From assembly GCA_947373495.1 (NCBI GenBank), contig CANBXZ010000009.1, positions 1 through 39,304 of the forward strand: a DNA stretch of 39,304 bases, written 5' to 3'. The position numbers and the translations under genes are program-made. This document shows positions 31,948 through 39,304 of the stretch, piece after piece. The notes under the pieces were generated by a model. That model was given only the letters and a program-made list of their open reading frames with translations. It had not been told where the DNA came from and searched no databases. Numbering within the stretch: the stretch's first letter is position 1; every line of letters starts with the position of its first letter. The DNA comes from Acetobacteraceae bacterium (GTDB taxonomy: Bacteria; Pseudomonadota; Alphaproteobacteria; Acetobacterales; Acetobacteraceae).

Positions 31948-32913
31948 ATGCCGAAGCTGCATCGCCTGGCGATTCTGGACGACTACCAGGGCATGACCCT
32001 GAAGCTGGGCCCGTGGGACAGCCTGCCGGGCGACCTGCAGGTGGAGGTGTTCCGCGACACCATCACCGACCCCGCGGCGCTGGCGGCACGGCTGGCGCCG
32101 TTCGACGCCATCCTCATCATGCGTGAACGCACGCCGTTCCGCGCCGGGCTGCTGGAACGCCTGCCGAACCTCAGGCTGCTGATGACCACCGGCATGCGCA
32201 ACGCCAGCGTGGACATGGCCACCTGCGCGGCGCGCGGCGTGACCGTATGCGGCACCGGCGGCTTCGGCAGCCCGACGGTGGAGATCACCTGGGGCTTGAT
32301 CCTGAACCTGGCCCGCCGCCTGGCCTCGGAGGCGGAGAGCCTGCGCGCGGGCGGCTGGCAGCAGGCGCTGGGCAGCACGCTGGAAGGCAAGACGCTGGGC
32401 GTGATGGGCCTGGGCAACCTGGGCGGCAAGGTGGCCAAGGTGGGCGCGGCACTGGGCATGAAGGTGATTGCCTGGAGCCAGAACCTGACCGCCGAGAAGG
32501 CCGCCGCCGGCGGCGCCACGCTGGTGAGCAAGGAAGAACTGCTGGCCCAGGCCGATGTGCTGACCCTGCACCTGGTGTTGAGCGACCGCTCGCGCGGCAT
32601 CGTTGGTGCCGGCGAACTGGCGCGGATGAAGCCCACCGCCTTCATCGTCAATACCAGCCGCGGCCCGTTGATCGACCAGGACGCGCTGATCGCGGCGCTG
32701 CGGGAAGGCCGCATCGCCGGCGCCGGGCTGGATGTTTTCGACATTGAGCCACTGCCGCCGGGCCACCCCATCCTCGCCGCGCCGAACACCATGCTGACGC
32801 CACACCTGGGCTATGTGAGCGAGGAGAATTACCGCGTGTACTTCCGCGACGCGGTCGCCAACATCCTGGGCTACCTGGAAGGCAAGCCGGTGCGGGAACT
32901 GAAGGCCGGTTGA
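31948..32913 (+). CDS. D-2-hydroxyacid dehydrogenase (NAD(P)-dependent)
   Basis: Oxidoreductase interconverting a 2-hydroxyacid and a 2-oxoacid, 321 residues. The cofactor-binding Rossmann motif is GLGNLGG (154-160). The catalytic residues are visible: Arg238 (NTSRGPLID), Glu267 (DIEPLP) and His286 (TPHLGY). The SPTVEITWGLIL helix and the arginine/lysine-free WSQNLT after strand two leave NAD versus NADP open. GAGGAAA precedes the ATG. Downstream lies the MFS gene, separated by a strong hairpin. Confidence 0.93.
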   Translation: MPKLHRLAILDDYQGMTLKLGPWDSLPGDLQVEVFRDTITDPAALAARLAPFDAILIMRERTPFRAGLLERLPNLRLLMTTGMRNASVDMATCAARGVTVCGTGGFGSPTVEITWGLILNLARRLASEAESLRAGGWQQALGSTLEGKTLGVMGLGNLGGKVAKVGAALGMKVIAWSQNLTAEKAAAGGATLVSKEELLAQADVLTLHLVLSDRSRGIVGAGELARMKPTAFIVNTSRGPLIDQDALIAALREGRIAGAGLDVFDIEPLPPGHPILAAPNTMLTPHLGYVSEENYRVYFRDAVANILGYLEGKPVRELKAG

Positions 32914-32936
32914 CGAATCAGGCCTCCGGTCGCCTA

Positions 32937-32975
32937 CTCCCCCGCAATGCGGCTGCACGCCGTACTGCGGGGGAG
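32937..32975 (+). promoter_or_regulatory. Hairpin that buries the ribosome-binding site of the MFS gene
   Basis: CTCCCCCGCA (32937-32946) pairs perfectly with TGCGGGGGAG (32966-32975). Inside, TGCGGC (32948-32953) pairs with GCCGTA (32959-32964) with one G-U, across a five-base loop. That is 16 of 17 pairs. The right arm contains most of GGGAGGG (32971-32977), the ribosome-binding site of the ATG at 32984. There is no T-run after it, so control of translation or attenuation fits better than simple termination. Confidence 0.65.
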
Positions 32976-32983
32976 GGACCACG

Positions 32984-34237
32984 ATGTTTGGCTGGCTGCG
33001 AGACCTGACCGATAAAGAACGCAAGACCATGTTCGGCTGCTTCGGTGGCTGGAGCCTGGATGCGCTGGATGTGCAGCTGTTCAGCTTCGCCATCCCCACC
33101 CTGCTGACGGTGCTGCACATGACGCGCACCGAGGTTGGCCAGCTTGGTACCGTCACGCTGCTGATCTCCGCCTTCGGCGGCTGGATCGCCGGCGCGCTGA
33201 GCGACCGGCTCGGCCGGGTGAAGGTGCTGCAGGTCACCATCCTCTGGTACGCCTTCTTCACCTTCCTCTGCGGCTTCGCCCAGGATTTCAACCAGCTCTT
33301 CGTGTTCCGTGCGCTGCAGGGCCTGGGCTTCGGCGCCGAATGGTCGGCCGGCGCGGTGCTGATGGGCGAGGTGATCCGCGACAAGTATCGCGGCCGTGCC
33401 GTGGGCCTGGTGCAGTCCGGCTGGGCGGTGGGCTGGGGCGCCGCGGCGCTGCTCTACACCGCCATCTTCGCCTGGCTGCCGGAGGAGCAGGCCTGGAAGG
33501 CGTTGTTCTGGATCGGCCTGGCCCCGGCGCTGCTGGTGTTCTGGGTGCGCAAGCACGTGGAAGAGCCGGACGTGTTCAAGCAAAACGCCAGCCGCGCCCC
33601 GCGCACCGGCGGCAGCCTGGCGCAGATGTTCGTGGTGCTGAAGCCGCCCTACCTCTCCACCACGCTGAAGGTGGCGCTGATGGTCACCGGCGCGCAGGGC
33701 GGTTCCTACGCGCTGTCCATCTGGCTGCCGACCTACCTGCGCACGGTGCGCGGGCTGTCCACGCTCGGCACCGGCAGCTACCTGGTGGTGCACATCATCG
33801 GCGCCTGGTTCGGCTTCATCGCCGGCGCCCTGCTGGCGGATGCCATCGGCCGCAAGGCGACCTTCCTGCTTTCCGCGGTGGGCTCGGCGCTTGCGGTGGT
33901 GGCCTTCGTCATGCTGCCCATCACCAACGAAACCCAGTTGCTGGTGGCGGCGCCGCTCGGCTTCATCCTCTACATGATGTTCGCCCCCATGGGCACCTTC
34001 ATGACCGAGTTGTACCCCACCGAGGTGCGCGGCGCCGGCCAGGGCTTCTGCTACAATGTCGGTCGGGCCTTTGGCGCGCTGTTCCCCTTCGCCGTCGGCT
34101 TCCTCAGCGACAAGCTGGACCTCGGCACCGCCATCGCGGTGTTCGCCTTCATCGCCTATGGCATTCAGGTGCTGGCGCTGCTGATGCTGCCGGAAACCCG
34201 CGGCCGCAGCGTCGCCAACATCGCCCCAGCGGAGTAG
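32984..34237 (+). CDS. MFS transporter, aromatic-acid/sugar-acid-type
   Basis: Major-facilitator proton symporter of the AAHS/SHS-like group, 417 residues with about 12 hydrophobic segments. The N-terminal GWSLDALDVQLFSFAIPTLL carries the DxxD-like acidic pair seen in acid transporters. The cytoplasmic motif A is GALSDRLGRVKVL, and RALQGLGFGAEWSAGAVLMGE matches the helix 4-5 motif of this group. A second motif-A-like GALLADAIGRKATF follows between helices 8 and 9. It probably imports an organic acid consumed by the neighbouring enzymes. The start follows GGGAGGG by six bases, within a hairpin; the amidohydrolase gene starts four bases after its stop. Confidence 0.9.
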   Translation: MFGWLRDLTDKERKTMFGCFGGWSLDALDVQLFSFAIPTLLTVLHMTRTEVGQLGTVTLLISAFGGWIAGALSDRLGRVKVLQVTILWYAFFTFLCGFAQDFNQLFVFRALQGLGFGAEWSAGAVLMGEVIRDKYRGRAVGLVQSGWAVGWGAAALLYTAIFAWLPEEQAWKALFWIGLAPALLVFWVRKHVEEPDVFKQNASRAPRTGGSLAQMFVVLKPPYLSTTLKVALMVTGAQGGSYALSIWLPTYLRTVRGLSTLGTGSYLVVHIIGAWFGFIAGALLADAIGRKATFLLSAVGSALAVVAFVMLPITNETQLLVAAPLGFILYMMFAPMGTFMTELYPTEVRGAGQGFCYNVGRAFGALFPFAVGFLSDKLDLGTAIAVFAFIAYGIQVLALLMLPETRGRSVANIAPAE

Positions 34238-34241
34238 CCGC

Positions 34242-35105
34242 ATGACCCGCCCCTGCCCCGGCCCGCGTGAGGTCACCAGCCGCCCCGGCTGGTGGCCGCC
34301 GGCCCACACCACCGACTGCCACATGCACATCTTCGGGCCGTTCGACCGCTACCCGCTCTCGCCGGGCCGCGGCTACACCCCGCCCGAGGCAACGGTCGCG
34401 ATGTACGATGTGATGTGCGCCCAGGTTGGCATCGGCCGCACCGTCATCGTGCAGCCGAGCATCTACGGCACCGACAACGCGGTGACGCTGGACGCAACCG
34501 AGGCGCTGGGCCTGCATCGCGCCCGCGCCGTGGTGGTGGTGGACAACAACGTCACCCCGGCCGAACTCGCGGCCATGGGCAGGCGTGGCGCCTGCGGCGT
34601 GCGGTTCAACGCGGTTTCCGGCAACGGCACGCCGCTGGAACAGCTGGAGGCGCTGGCCGCCAAGCTGCGCCCGCTGGGCTGGCACCTGCAGTTCTACTGC
34701 CATGCCGAGCAGATCCTGGCCTTGGAACACGTGCTGCCGAAGCTGGGCCTGCCGGTGGTGATCGACCACATGGCCGGCATCCAGACCCGCGATGGCGGCG
34801 AGAACAGCGCGGCCTTCGCGGCCTTCATCCGCCTGCTGAAGGGCGGCGCCTGGGCCAAGCTGTGCGGCTACCGTTCCTCCACCGGCCATCCCTATGCCGA
34901 TGTGAAGGCGATGGCGCAGCAGATGATCGCGGCGGCGCCGACGCGTTGCGTCTGGGGCACGGACTGGCCGCACCCGTCGCTGCACACGCCGGAACAGGTG
35001 CCGGATGACGGCCACCTGATGAACCTGCTGGGGGAATGGGCGCCCGACGCGGCGCAGCGCCAGGCCATCCTGGTGGACAACCCCGCACGACTCTACGGTT
35101 TCTGA
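34242..35105 (+). CDS. TIM-barrel amidohydrolase, 2-pyrone-4,6-dicarboxylate-hydrolase-like
   Basis: Metal-dependent hydrolase of the amidohydrolase-2 group, 287 residues. The N-terminal strand motif His27-x-His29 (DCHMHIFGPFDRYPL) is followed by YCHAEQ, VIDHMAG and the C-terminal WGTDWPHP with the conserved Asp. This pattern matches LigI-type lactonases, which open pyrone dicarboxylate in lignin-derived aromatic breakdown, but also related sugar-lactonases, so the substrate is open. Last gene of the 30568-35105 cluster; a perfect hairpin follows its stop. Confidence 0.85.
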   Translation: MTRPCPGPREVTSRPGWWPPAHTTDCHMHIFGPFDRYPLSPGRGYTPPEATVAMYDVMCAQVGIGRTVIVQPSIYGTDNAVTLDATEALGLHRARAVVVVDNNVTPAELAAMGRRGACGVRFNAVSGNGTPLEQLEALAAKLRPLGWHLQFYCHAEQILALEHVLPKLGLPVVIDHMAGIQTRDGGENSAAFAAFIRLLKGGAWAKLCGYRSSTGHPYADVKAMAQQMIAAAPTRCVWGTDWPHPSLHTPEQVPDDGHLMNLLGEWAPDAAQRQAILVDNPARLYGF

Positions 35106-35118
35106 GCCAGCGGACCAG

Positions 35119-35143
35119 GGCGGCCTGAACGGGTCAGGCCGCC
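35119..35143. terminator. Bidirectional terminator hairpin
   Basis: GGCGGCCTGA (35119-35128) and TCAGGCCGCC (35134-35143) form a perfect 10-bp stem with a five-base loop between two convergent genes. There is no T-run in either direction. Confidence 0.65.
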
Positions 35144-35150
35144 ATGGACT

Positions 35151-35990
35151 TCAATCGAGGAAGTCCAGCACCAGCTTCACCTGCGCCGGGTCCATCAGGG
35201 CCGGCGCATGGCCGCAGTTGGGGATCGTCTCCACCCGCACGCCGGGCTTGGTCGCCATCTGGGCGGCGGTTTCCGGCAGCAGCAAATCGCTCTCGGCGCC
35301 GCGCAGCACCAGCGTCGGGACCTGCACGGCATTCCAGTACAGCGTCATGTCCACGTCGGCTGGCTCGGTGGCCCGAATCGGTACGGCGATCGCCGGGTCG
35401 TAGTGCAGTCGCCAACCATCCGGCCCCTGCACCGCGGAATACCGCGCCATCGTGGCCCATTGCCCGTCCGTCAGCACGCCGAAATTGGCGTGGACCAGGC
35501 GCAGGTGGCGTTCCACCGCGGCCAGGTCGGCAAAGCTGCCATCGGTGCCGACATAGTCGCGGATGCGCGCCAGCGCCGCCTTGGGGATGAAGCTGCCGAT
35601 ATCGTTCAGCACCAGGCGCCGCACCGCATTGCCCGGCGTGGCGGCCACGCCCATGCCGCAGATGCCACCCAGGGACGTGCCCACCCAGTCCACCGGCTGG
35701 TCCAGCCGCGCCAACAGGTGCGCCAGCGCCTGGATATAGGTGGGCGGCTGGTACAGCGCCGGATTGGCCAGCCGGTCGCTGCCGCCCCGGCCGGGCAGGT
35801 CCGGGCAGATCACCCGCCTGCCCGTTGCCGCCAGCGCCGCCGCCAGCACGTCGAAGTCGCGGCCATTCCGCGTCAGGCCATGCACGCAGACCACGGGCTT
35901 GCCCTCGGCTGGCCCCCATTCCCACCAGGCCAGGCCGAGATAGCCCAGCGGCGAGAGCCAGCGCAGCGTTGCCTGACGAGGTTCAGGCAT
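35151..35990 (-). CDS. Alpha/beta-fold hydrolase
   Basis: Serine hydrolase of the alpha/beta superfamily, 279 residues. The oxyanion-hole motif is VHGLTRNGRDF. The nucleophile elbow is GTSLGG with Ser106, and the acid and base are Asp235 (GAESDLL) and His261 (NCGHAP). Likely an esterase or lactonase; substrate unknown. The ATG shares a base with the stop of the CoA-transferase gene (TGATG), so the two form an operon and may act in one pathway. Confidence 0.9.
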   Translation of the reverse strand: MPEPRQATLRWLSPLGYLGLAWWEWGPAEGKPVVCVHGLTRNGRDFDVLAAALAATGRRVICPDLPGRGGSDRLANPALYQPPTYIQALAHLLARLDQPVDWVGTSLGGICGMGVAATPGNAVRRLVLNDIGSFIPKAALARIRDYVGTDGSFADLAAVERHLRLVHANFGVLTDGQWATMARYSAVQGPDGWRLHYDPAIAVPIRATEPADVDMTLYWNAVQVPTLVLRGAESDLLLPETAAQMATKPGVRVETIPNCGHAPALMDPAQVKLVLDFLD

Positions 35991-37213
35991 CAGATGATGC
36001 CCTTCTCCTTCAGCGCGGCCACCTCGGCCTCGCTCATGCCCAGCATGTCGCCCAGCACTTCACCGTTGTGCTGGCCCAGCGTCGGCGGCGCACTGCGATA
36101 GGTGGGCGGCGTGGCCGAGAGCTTCACCGGGTTGGCGATGACCTTGATCCTCTCGCCGCTGGCGTGGTCGAATTCCACGGTCATGTTGCGGGCCACCACA
36201 TGCGGGTCCGCGAACACGTCCTTCAGCGTGTTGATCGGGCCGCAGCCGATCTTCTGCGCTTCCAGCAGGTCCACCCATTCGGTGGTGGTCCGGCTCTTCA
36301 TCACCGGGGTCAGCGTCGCCGTCACCAGGTCACGGTTCTGCACGCGAATGGGGTTGGTAGCGAAGCGCGGATCGCTCAGCAGGTGTTCCTGGCCGAACGC
36401 CTTGCAGAAGCGTTCGAAGGTCGGGTCGTTGCCGACCGCGAGGATGATGTAGCCGTCCTTGGTGGGGAATTCCTGGTAGGGCGCGATGTTCGGGTGCTGG
36501 TTGCCCAGGCGGGCCGGGTTTTCGCCGGTGGCCAGGTAGTTCATGCCCTGGTTCGCCAGCCAGGCCACATGCGTGTCCAGCATGCCGATATCCACCTGCT
36601 GGCCCTGGCCCGTGGCATGGCGGTGGTTCAGCGCCGCCAGGATGCCGATGCAGCCGTACAGCCCGGCGAACAGGTCCGCCACCGGCACGCCCACCTTCTG
36701 CGGGCTGCCATTGGGCTCGCCGGTCAGGCTCATCACGCCGCCCATCGCCTGGATCAGCGCGTCATAGCCCGGGCGCGGCGCATAGGGGCCGGTCTGGCCG
36801 AAGCCGGTGATGGAGCAATAGATCAGCCGCGGGTACTGCTTGGAAAGCTGTTCCCAGCCCAGGCCGTACTTGGCCAGCGCGCCGACCTTGAAGTTCTCCA
36901 CCAGCATGTCGCAGCTGGCCAGCAGCTTGTGGATGATCGCCTGGCCTTCCGGCTTGGCGATATCGACCGTCACGCTCTTCTTGTTGCGGTTCACGCCCAG
37001 GAAGTAGGCGCTTTCCTTGGTTTCCGGCCAGAACGGCGGGGCGAAGCCGCGGGTGTCGTCGCCGGCCTCGGGCCGTTCGATCTTGATGACCTCGGCGCCC
37101 ATGTCACCCAGCATCTGGGTACAGGTCGGCCCGGCCAGCACGCGGGTGAGGTCGAGAACGCGAATGCCCGTCAGCGGGCCGGTCGGCGCATTGGCCATGG
37201 TCAGTTCCGTCAT
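35990..37213 (-). CDS. CaiB/BaiF family (class III) CoA-transferase
   Basis: Transfers CoA between carboxylic acids, 407 residues from the ATG at 37213; an ATG five codons in (37198) is equally plausible. The family opening is GIRVLDLTRVLAGPTCTQMLGDMGAEVIKIERP. Catalytic Asp180 lies in VPVADLFAGLYG, and the GQGQQVDIGMLDTHVAWL segment follows. In the family the Asp forms a mixed anhydride with the acyl group. The frame is open further upstream only opposite the small repeat gene. First gene of a two-gene operon with the alpha/beta hydrolase. The donor and acceptor acids are unknown. Confidence 0.93.
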   Translation of the reverse strand: MTELTMANAPTGPLTGIRVLDLTRVLAGPTCTQMLGDMGAEVIKIERPEAGDDTRGFAPPFWPETKESAYFLGVNRNKKSVTVDIAKPEGQAIIHKLLASCDMLVENFKVGALAKYGLGWEQLSKQYPRLIYCSITGFGQTGPYAPRPGYDALIQAMGGVMSLTGEPNGSPQKVGVPVADLFAGLYGCIGILAALNHRHATGQGQQVDIGMLDTHVAWLANQGMNYLATGENPARLGNQHPNIAPYQEFPTKDGYIILAVGNDPTFERFCKAFGQEHLLSDPRFATNPIRVQNRDLVTATLTPVMKSRTTTEWVDLLEAQKIGCGPINTLKDVFADPHVVARNMTVEFDHASGERIKVIANPVKLSATPPTYRSAPPTLGQHNGEVLGDMLGMSEAEVAALKEKGII

Positions 37214-37342
37214 CCTGGACGGCCTTCGGCGCCATGCCGAAGGCAGCATTCCAGCGGTATCCGCCAGGGCGATGCGGGCTGCAAGGGCAAGCACGGTATC
37301 GGCGGTGTTGACGCGACCGTGCGCAGGCAGACCACGCAGAGT

Positions 37343-37354
37343 TTTGTATACAAA
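37343..37354. promoter_or_regulatory. Perfect 12-bp palindrome, candidate operator
   Basis: TTTGTATACAAA is a perfect palindrome in the only AT-rich patch of the 172-base gap between the divergent CoA-transferase and repeat-protein genes. It resembles sites of FadR-like GntR regulators (TNGTNNNACNA-type). It lies 31 bases before the repeat-gene ATG and could control both directions. No regulator gene is in the window. Confidence 0.5.
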
Positions 37355-37385
37355 TACCGTTGCCCACACGCCTTGGAGAATACCG

Positions 37386-37655
37386 ATGGCCATCGATTGG
37401 AATGCCGAAGCCGCCGCGACCATTGCCTTCCACACCGCCACCGGCAGTTGGTACGACCCGCTGGCGAACTCGCCGCCGCCGCAAACCCCGCCGGTGAACT
37501 GGAACGCCCTGGCTGCCGCCGTGACCGCCGCGCACGACGCCACCGGCAGCTGGTACGTGCCGGTCACGCCCGTGGTGACGCCGCCGGTGGACTGGAACGC
37601 CCTGGCCGCCCAGGTGACCGCGAACCACGAGGCAACCGGCCACTGGTTCCTCTAG
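37386..37655 (+). CDS. Small tandem-repeat protein of unknown function
   Basis: I do not recognise this 89-residue protein. It consists of three copies of a 31-34 residue unit with consensus (I/V)(D/N)WNAxAAxxTAxHxATGxW, the last truncated after the second Trp. Units start at residues 3, 37 and 68, and a Pro-rich spacer (PPPQTPP, PVTPVVTPP) separates them. Each unit keeps two Trp, one His and an ATG-S/H-W turn. There is no signal peptide, membrane helix or Cys. GGAG lies seven bases before the ATG. Three-base periodicity is clear and the repeats diverge mostly at third positions, which supports real coding. A strong hairpin follows its stop. Neighbours are a CoA-transferase (divergent) and an aldehyde dehydrogenase (downstream). 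Confidence 0.75.
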   Translation: MAIDWNAEAAATIAFHTATGSWYDPLANSPPPQTPPVNWNALAAAVTAAHDATGSWYVPVTPVVTPPVDWNALAAQVTANHEATGHWFL

Positions 37656-37664
37656 CCCCTGGTC

Positions 37665-37694
37665 GCCGGGGCGGGCCGTCTTGCCCGTCCCGGC
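37665..37694 (+). terminator. Hairpin after the repeat-protein gene
   Basis: GCCGGGGCGGG (37665-37675) pairs with CCCGTCCCGGC (37684-37694): 11 pairs with one G-U and an eight-base loop, ten bases after the stop. It lacks a T-run. It could be a terminator that isolates the small gene or a partial one that leaves some reading into the dehydrogenase gene. Confidence 0.55.
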
Positions 37695-37738
37695 GTCCCG
37701 GTTCATGGTCCGGCCCTTCTGGACTATGCGAGGATACC

Positions 37739-39250
37739 ATGCTCGACCGCCCGCACCCGACGCCGGCCGCCCCCATGCTCGACCCCTTCGCGCTGGCGAA
37801 GGCGATGTCTGGCTTCCATTTCATCGGCGGCGCCTATGTGCCCGCCCACAGCGGCAAGACCTTCGCCGTGGTGAACCCGGCCACCGGCATTGAAGTGGCC
37901 CGCACCGCCGAGGGCGACGCCGCGGATGTGGACGCCGCGGTGCAGAACGCCGCCACCGCGCAGAAGGCCTGGGCCAAGGTGCCGGCGCGCAAGCGTGGCG
38001 CCCTGGTGCATGCCTGCGCCGCCCTGCTGAAGGAACATGTCGAGGAACTGGCGCGCCTGATCGCGCTGGAAACCGGCAAGGCACTGCGCACCGAAAGCCG
38101 CGTGGAAGCCGGCGTGGTGGCCGACGTGTTCGAGTTCTTCGGCGGCCTGGGTTCCGAGTTGAAGGGCGAGAGCGTGCCCTTCGCCCCCAACGTGCTGAGC
38201 GTGACGGTGCGCGAGCCGCTGGGCGTGGTCGGCGCCATCATCCCCTGGAACGTGCCGATGCTGCTGATGGCGCTGAAGGTGGCGCCGGCGCTGGTGGCGG
38301 GCAATGCCGTGGTGGTGAAGTCGGCCGAGGAAGCGCCGCTGGCCGTGCTGCGCATCTGCGAGTTGATGAACCGCATCCTGCCGCCCGGGGTGTTCAACAT
38401 GGTGTCCGGCTTCGGCCCGGAATGCGGCGCCCCGCTGGTGGAACACAAGCTGGTCCGCAAGGTGACCTTCACCGGCAGCGTCGAGACCGGCAAGATCGTC
38501 GCCCGTGCCGCCGCCGCCAAGCTGATCCCGGTGACGCTGGAACTCGGCGGCAAGAGCCCGATGATCGTCTTCGCCGATTGCGACTTCGCCAAGACCGTCT
38601 CCGGCGCCCTCACCTCCATGCGCTTCACCCGCCAGGGGCAGAGCTGCACCGCGGCCAGCCGCATCTATGTGGAACGGCCGATCTTCGACCGCTTCGTGGC
38701 CGAGATGAAGACCGCGGTGGACGCCATGGTGATGGGCGACCCGCTGGACGAGAAGACCGACATCGGCACCATCATCAGCCAGGACCAGTTCGCCAAGGTG
38801 CAGGGTTTCATTAGCGAAGGCACCGCGACGCCGGGCGCCACGGCGCATGTGTGCAGCGCCATGCCGTCCGACCCGGCGCTGAAGAAGGGCCTGTTCCTGC
38901 GCCCGGTGATCTTCACCGGCCTGGACGCCAGCAGCCGCCTGGTGCGCGAGGAGATCTTTGGCCCGGTCACGGTCATCCAGCCGTTCGACGAGCCGGAAGC
39001 GGTGCTGGCCGAGGCGAATGACAGCGAATATGGCCTGGCCGCCAGCCTGTGGACCAACAACCTGAAGGTGGGGCTGAACCTGGCCCACCGGCTGGAAGCC
39101 GGGCTGGTGCAGATCAACCAGAACCTGGTGGTGCAGGCCAACCTGTCCTACGGCGGGGTGAAATCCTCGGGCCTGGGCAAGGAAGCCAGCCTGGAAGCCA
39201 TGCTGGAACACTTCACCCACAAGAAGACCATCATGGTGAACATGGACTGA
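37739..39250 (+). CDS. Aldehyde dehydrogenase family protein
   Basis: NAD(P)-dependent oxidation of an aldehyde to an acid, 503 residues. It has the family pattern IIPWNVPMLL with Asn171, FTGSVETGK, Glu268 in LELGGKSP and the catalytic Cys303 in GQSCTAASR, with late EEIFGPV. All catalytic residues are present. The reading frame is open for over 600 codons upstream across the CoA-transferase antisense strand and the repeat gene, but the ATG at 37739, six bases after GAGG, gives the normal length. Probably belongs with the divergent CoA-transferase and hydrolase in an organic-acid route; the aldehyde is unknown. Confidence 0.93.
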   Translation: MLDRPHPTPAAPMLDPFALAKAMSGFHFIGGAYVPAHSGKTFAVVNPATGIEVARTAEGDAADVDAAVQNAATAQKAWAKVPARKRGALVHACAALLKEHVEELARLIALETGKALRTESRVEAGVVADVFEFFGGLGSELKGESVPFAPNVLSVTVREPLGVVGAIIPWNVPMLLMALKVAPALVAGNAVVVKSAEEAPLAVLRICELMNRILPPGVFNMVSGFGPECGAPLVEHKLVRKVTFTGSVETGKIVARAAAAKLIPVTLELGGKSPMIVFADCDFAKTVSGALTSMRFTRQGQSCTAASRIYVERPIFDRFVAEMKTAVDAMVMGDPLDEKTDIGTIISQDQFAKVQGFISEGTATPGATAHVCSAMPSDPALKKGLFLRPVIFTGLDASSRLVREEIFGPVTVIQPFDEPEAVLAEANDSEYGLAASLWTNNLKVGLNLAHRLEAGLVQINQNLVVQANLSYGGVKSSGLGKEASLEAMLEHFTHKKTIMVNMD

Positions 39251-39271
39251 CCGGCAGGCGGGGGCTGCCGG
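39251..39271 (+). terminator. Hairpin after the aldehyde dehydrogenase gene
   Basis: CCGGCAG (39251-39257) and CTGCCGG (39265-39271) form a seven-base stem directly after the stop, with a G-rich loop and no T-run. A further GCCGGC pair overlaps it downstream. Confidence 0.45.
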
Positions 39272-39304
39272 CCACGCCGGCACGCCCGTGCTCCGCCCTT
39301 GGCT

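Noticed and set aside
31828-33384. 518-codon minus-strand frame across the dehydrogenase and MFS genes
   Set aside because: Shadow of two clear plus-strand genes.
37309-37352. TTGACG and TATACA as a sigma-70 promoter for the repeat gene
   Set aside because: The spacing is 32 bases, far from the needed 16-18.
37386-37655. Reading the repeat protein as a multi-core RiPP precursor
   Set aside because: No modifying enzyme, protease or exporter nearby, no leader-core layout, and the repeats span the whole protein.
35825-37738. 638-codon N-terminal extension of the aldehyde dehydrogenase frame, suggesting a giant fusion
   Set aside because: It crosses the CoA-transferase antisense strand and the repeat gene in another frame; a normal start with a ribosome-binding site lies at 37739.

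Overview
The window is a high-GC stretch of bacterial chromosome. It is tightly packed, with many ATGA/TGATG start-stop overlaps and long spurious open frames opposite real genes. Gene content (UrtABCDE, MinCDE, HyuA/HyuB, a Bug-type binding protein, CaiB/BaiF CoA-transferase) and base composition fit an alphaproteobacterium, probably of the Rhodospirillales/Acetobacteraceae (Roseomonas-like). That placement is inference. No rRNA, tRNA, insertion sequence, phage gene or CRISPR array was seen. No gene gap exceeds about 210 bases.

Layout: (1) 1-2109, minus strand: an AlgX/AlgJ-like protein (cut by the window edge) and an AlgI-like MBOAT, a polysaccharide O-acetylation pair. (2) 2193-3858: a GloC-like metallo-hydrolase divergent from an EamA exporter. 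(3) 4045-9460, plus strand: the complete urea ABC transporter operon urtABCDE behind a good sigma-54 promoter candidate, which implies nitrogen control. (4) 9564-18746, minus strand: one operon of about 9 kb, dppABCDF-hyuB-hyuA, coupling oligopeptide-type uptake to an ATP-dependent hydantoinase/oxoprolinase. It ends against urtE at a structured repeat. (5) 18939-26319, plus strand: an Fe(II)/2-oxoglutarate-type oxygenase, then three solute-binding proteins of three families (Bug, ModA-like, DctP), none with a membrane permease. Among them is a 115-residue protein resembling a histidine-kinase dimerisation domain without its phospho-accepting histidine, and the DctP gene is followed 3 bases later by a hybrid histidine kinase. 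(6) 26349-28473: a beta-lactamase-fold serine hydrolase and an FkbM-like methyltransferase. (7) 28492-30359, minus strand: minCDE, division-site placement. (8) 30568-35105, plus strand: a leaderless NMT1-like binding protein, a thioesterase, a D-2-hydroxyacid dehydrogenase, an MFS transporter and a pyrone-dicarboxylate-hydrolase-like amidohydrolase, probably a small catabolic island. (9) 35151-39250: an alpha/beta hydrolase and a CoA-transferase (minus) divergent from a small unrecognised tandem-repeat protein and an aldehyde dehydrogenase (plus), with a perfect 12-bp palindrome in the divergent gap.

The most unusual items are the 89-residue repeat protein (37386-37655), the transporter-less binding-protein/kinase cluster with its degenerate dimerisation-domain protein, and a hairpin that buries the ribosome-binding site of the MFS gene. 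No gene for a DNA-binding transcription factor was recognised; the only regulatory protein is the hybrid kinase.
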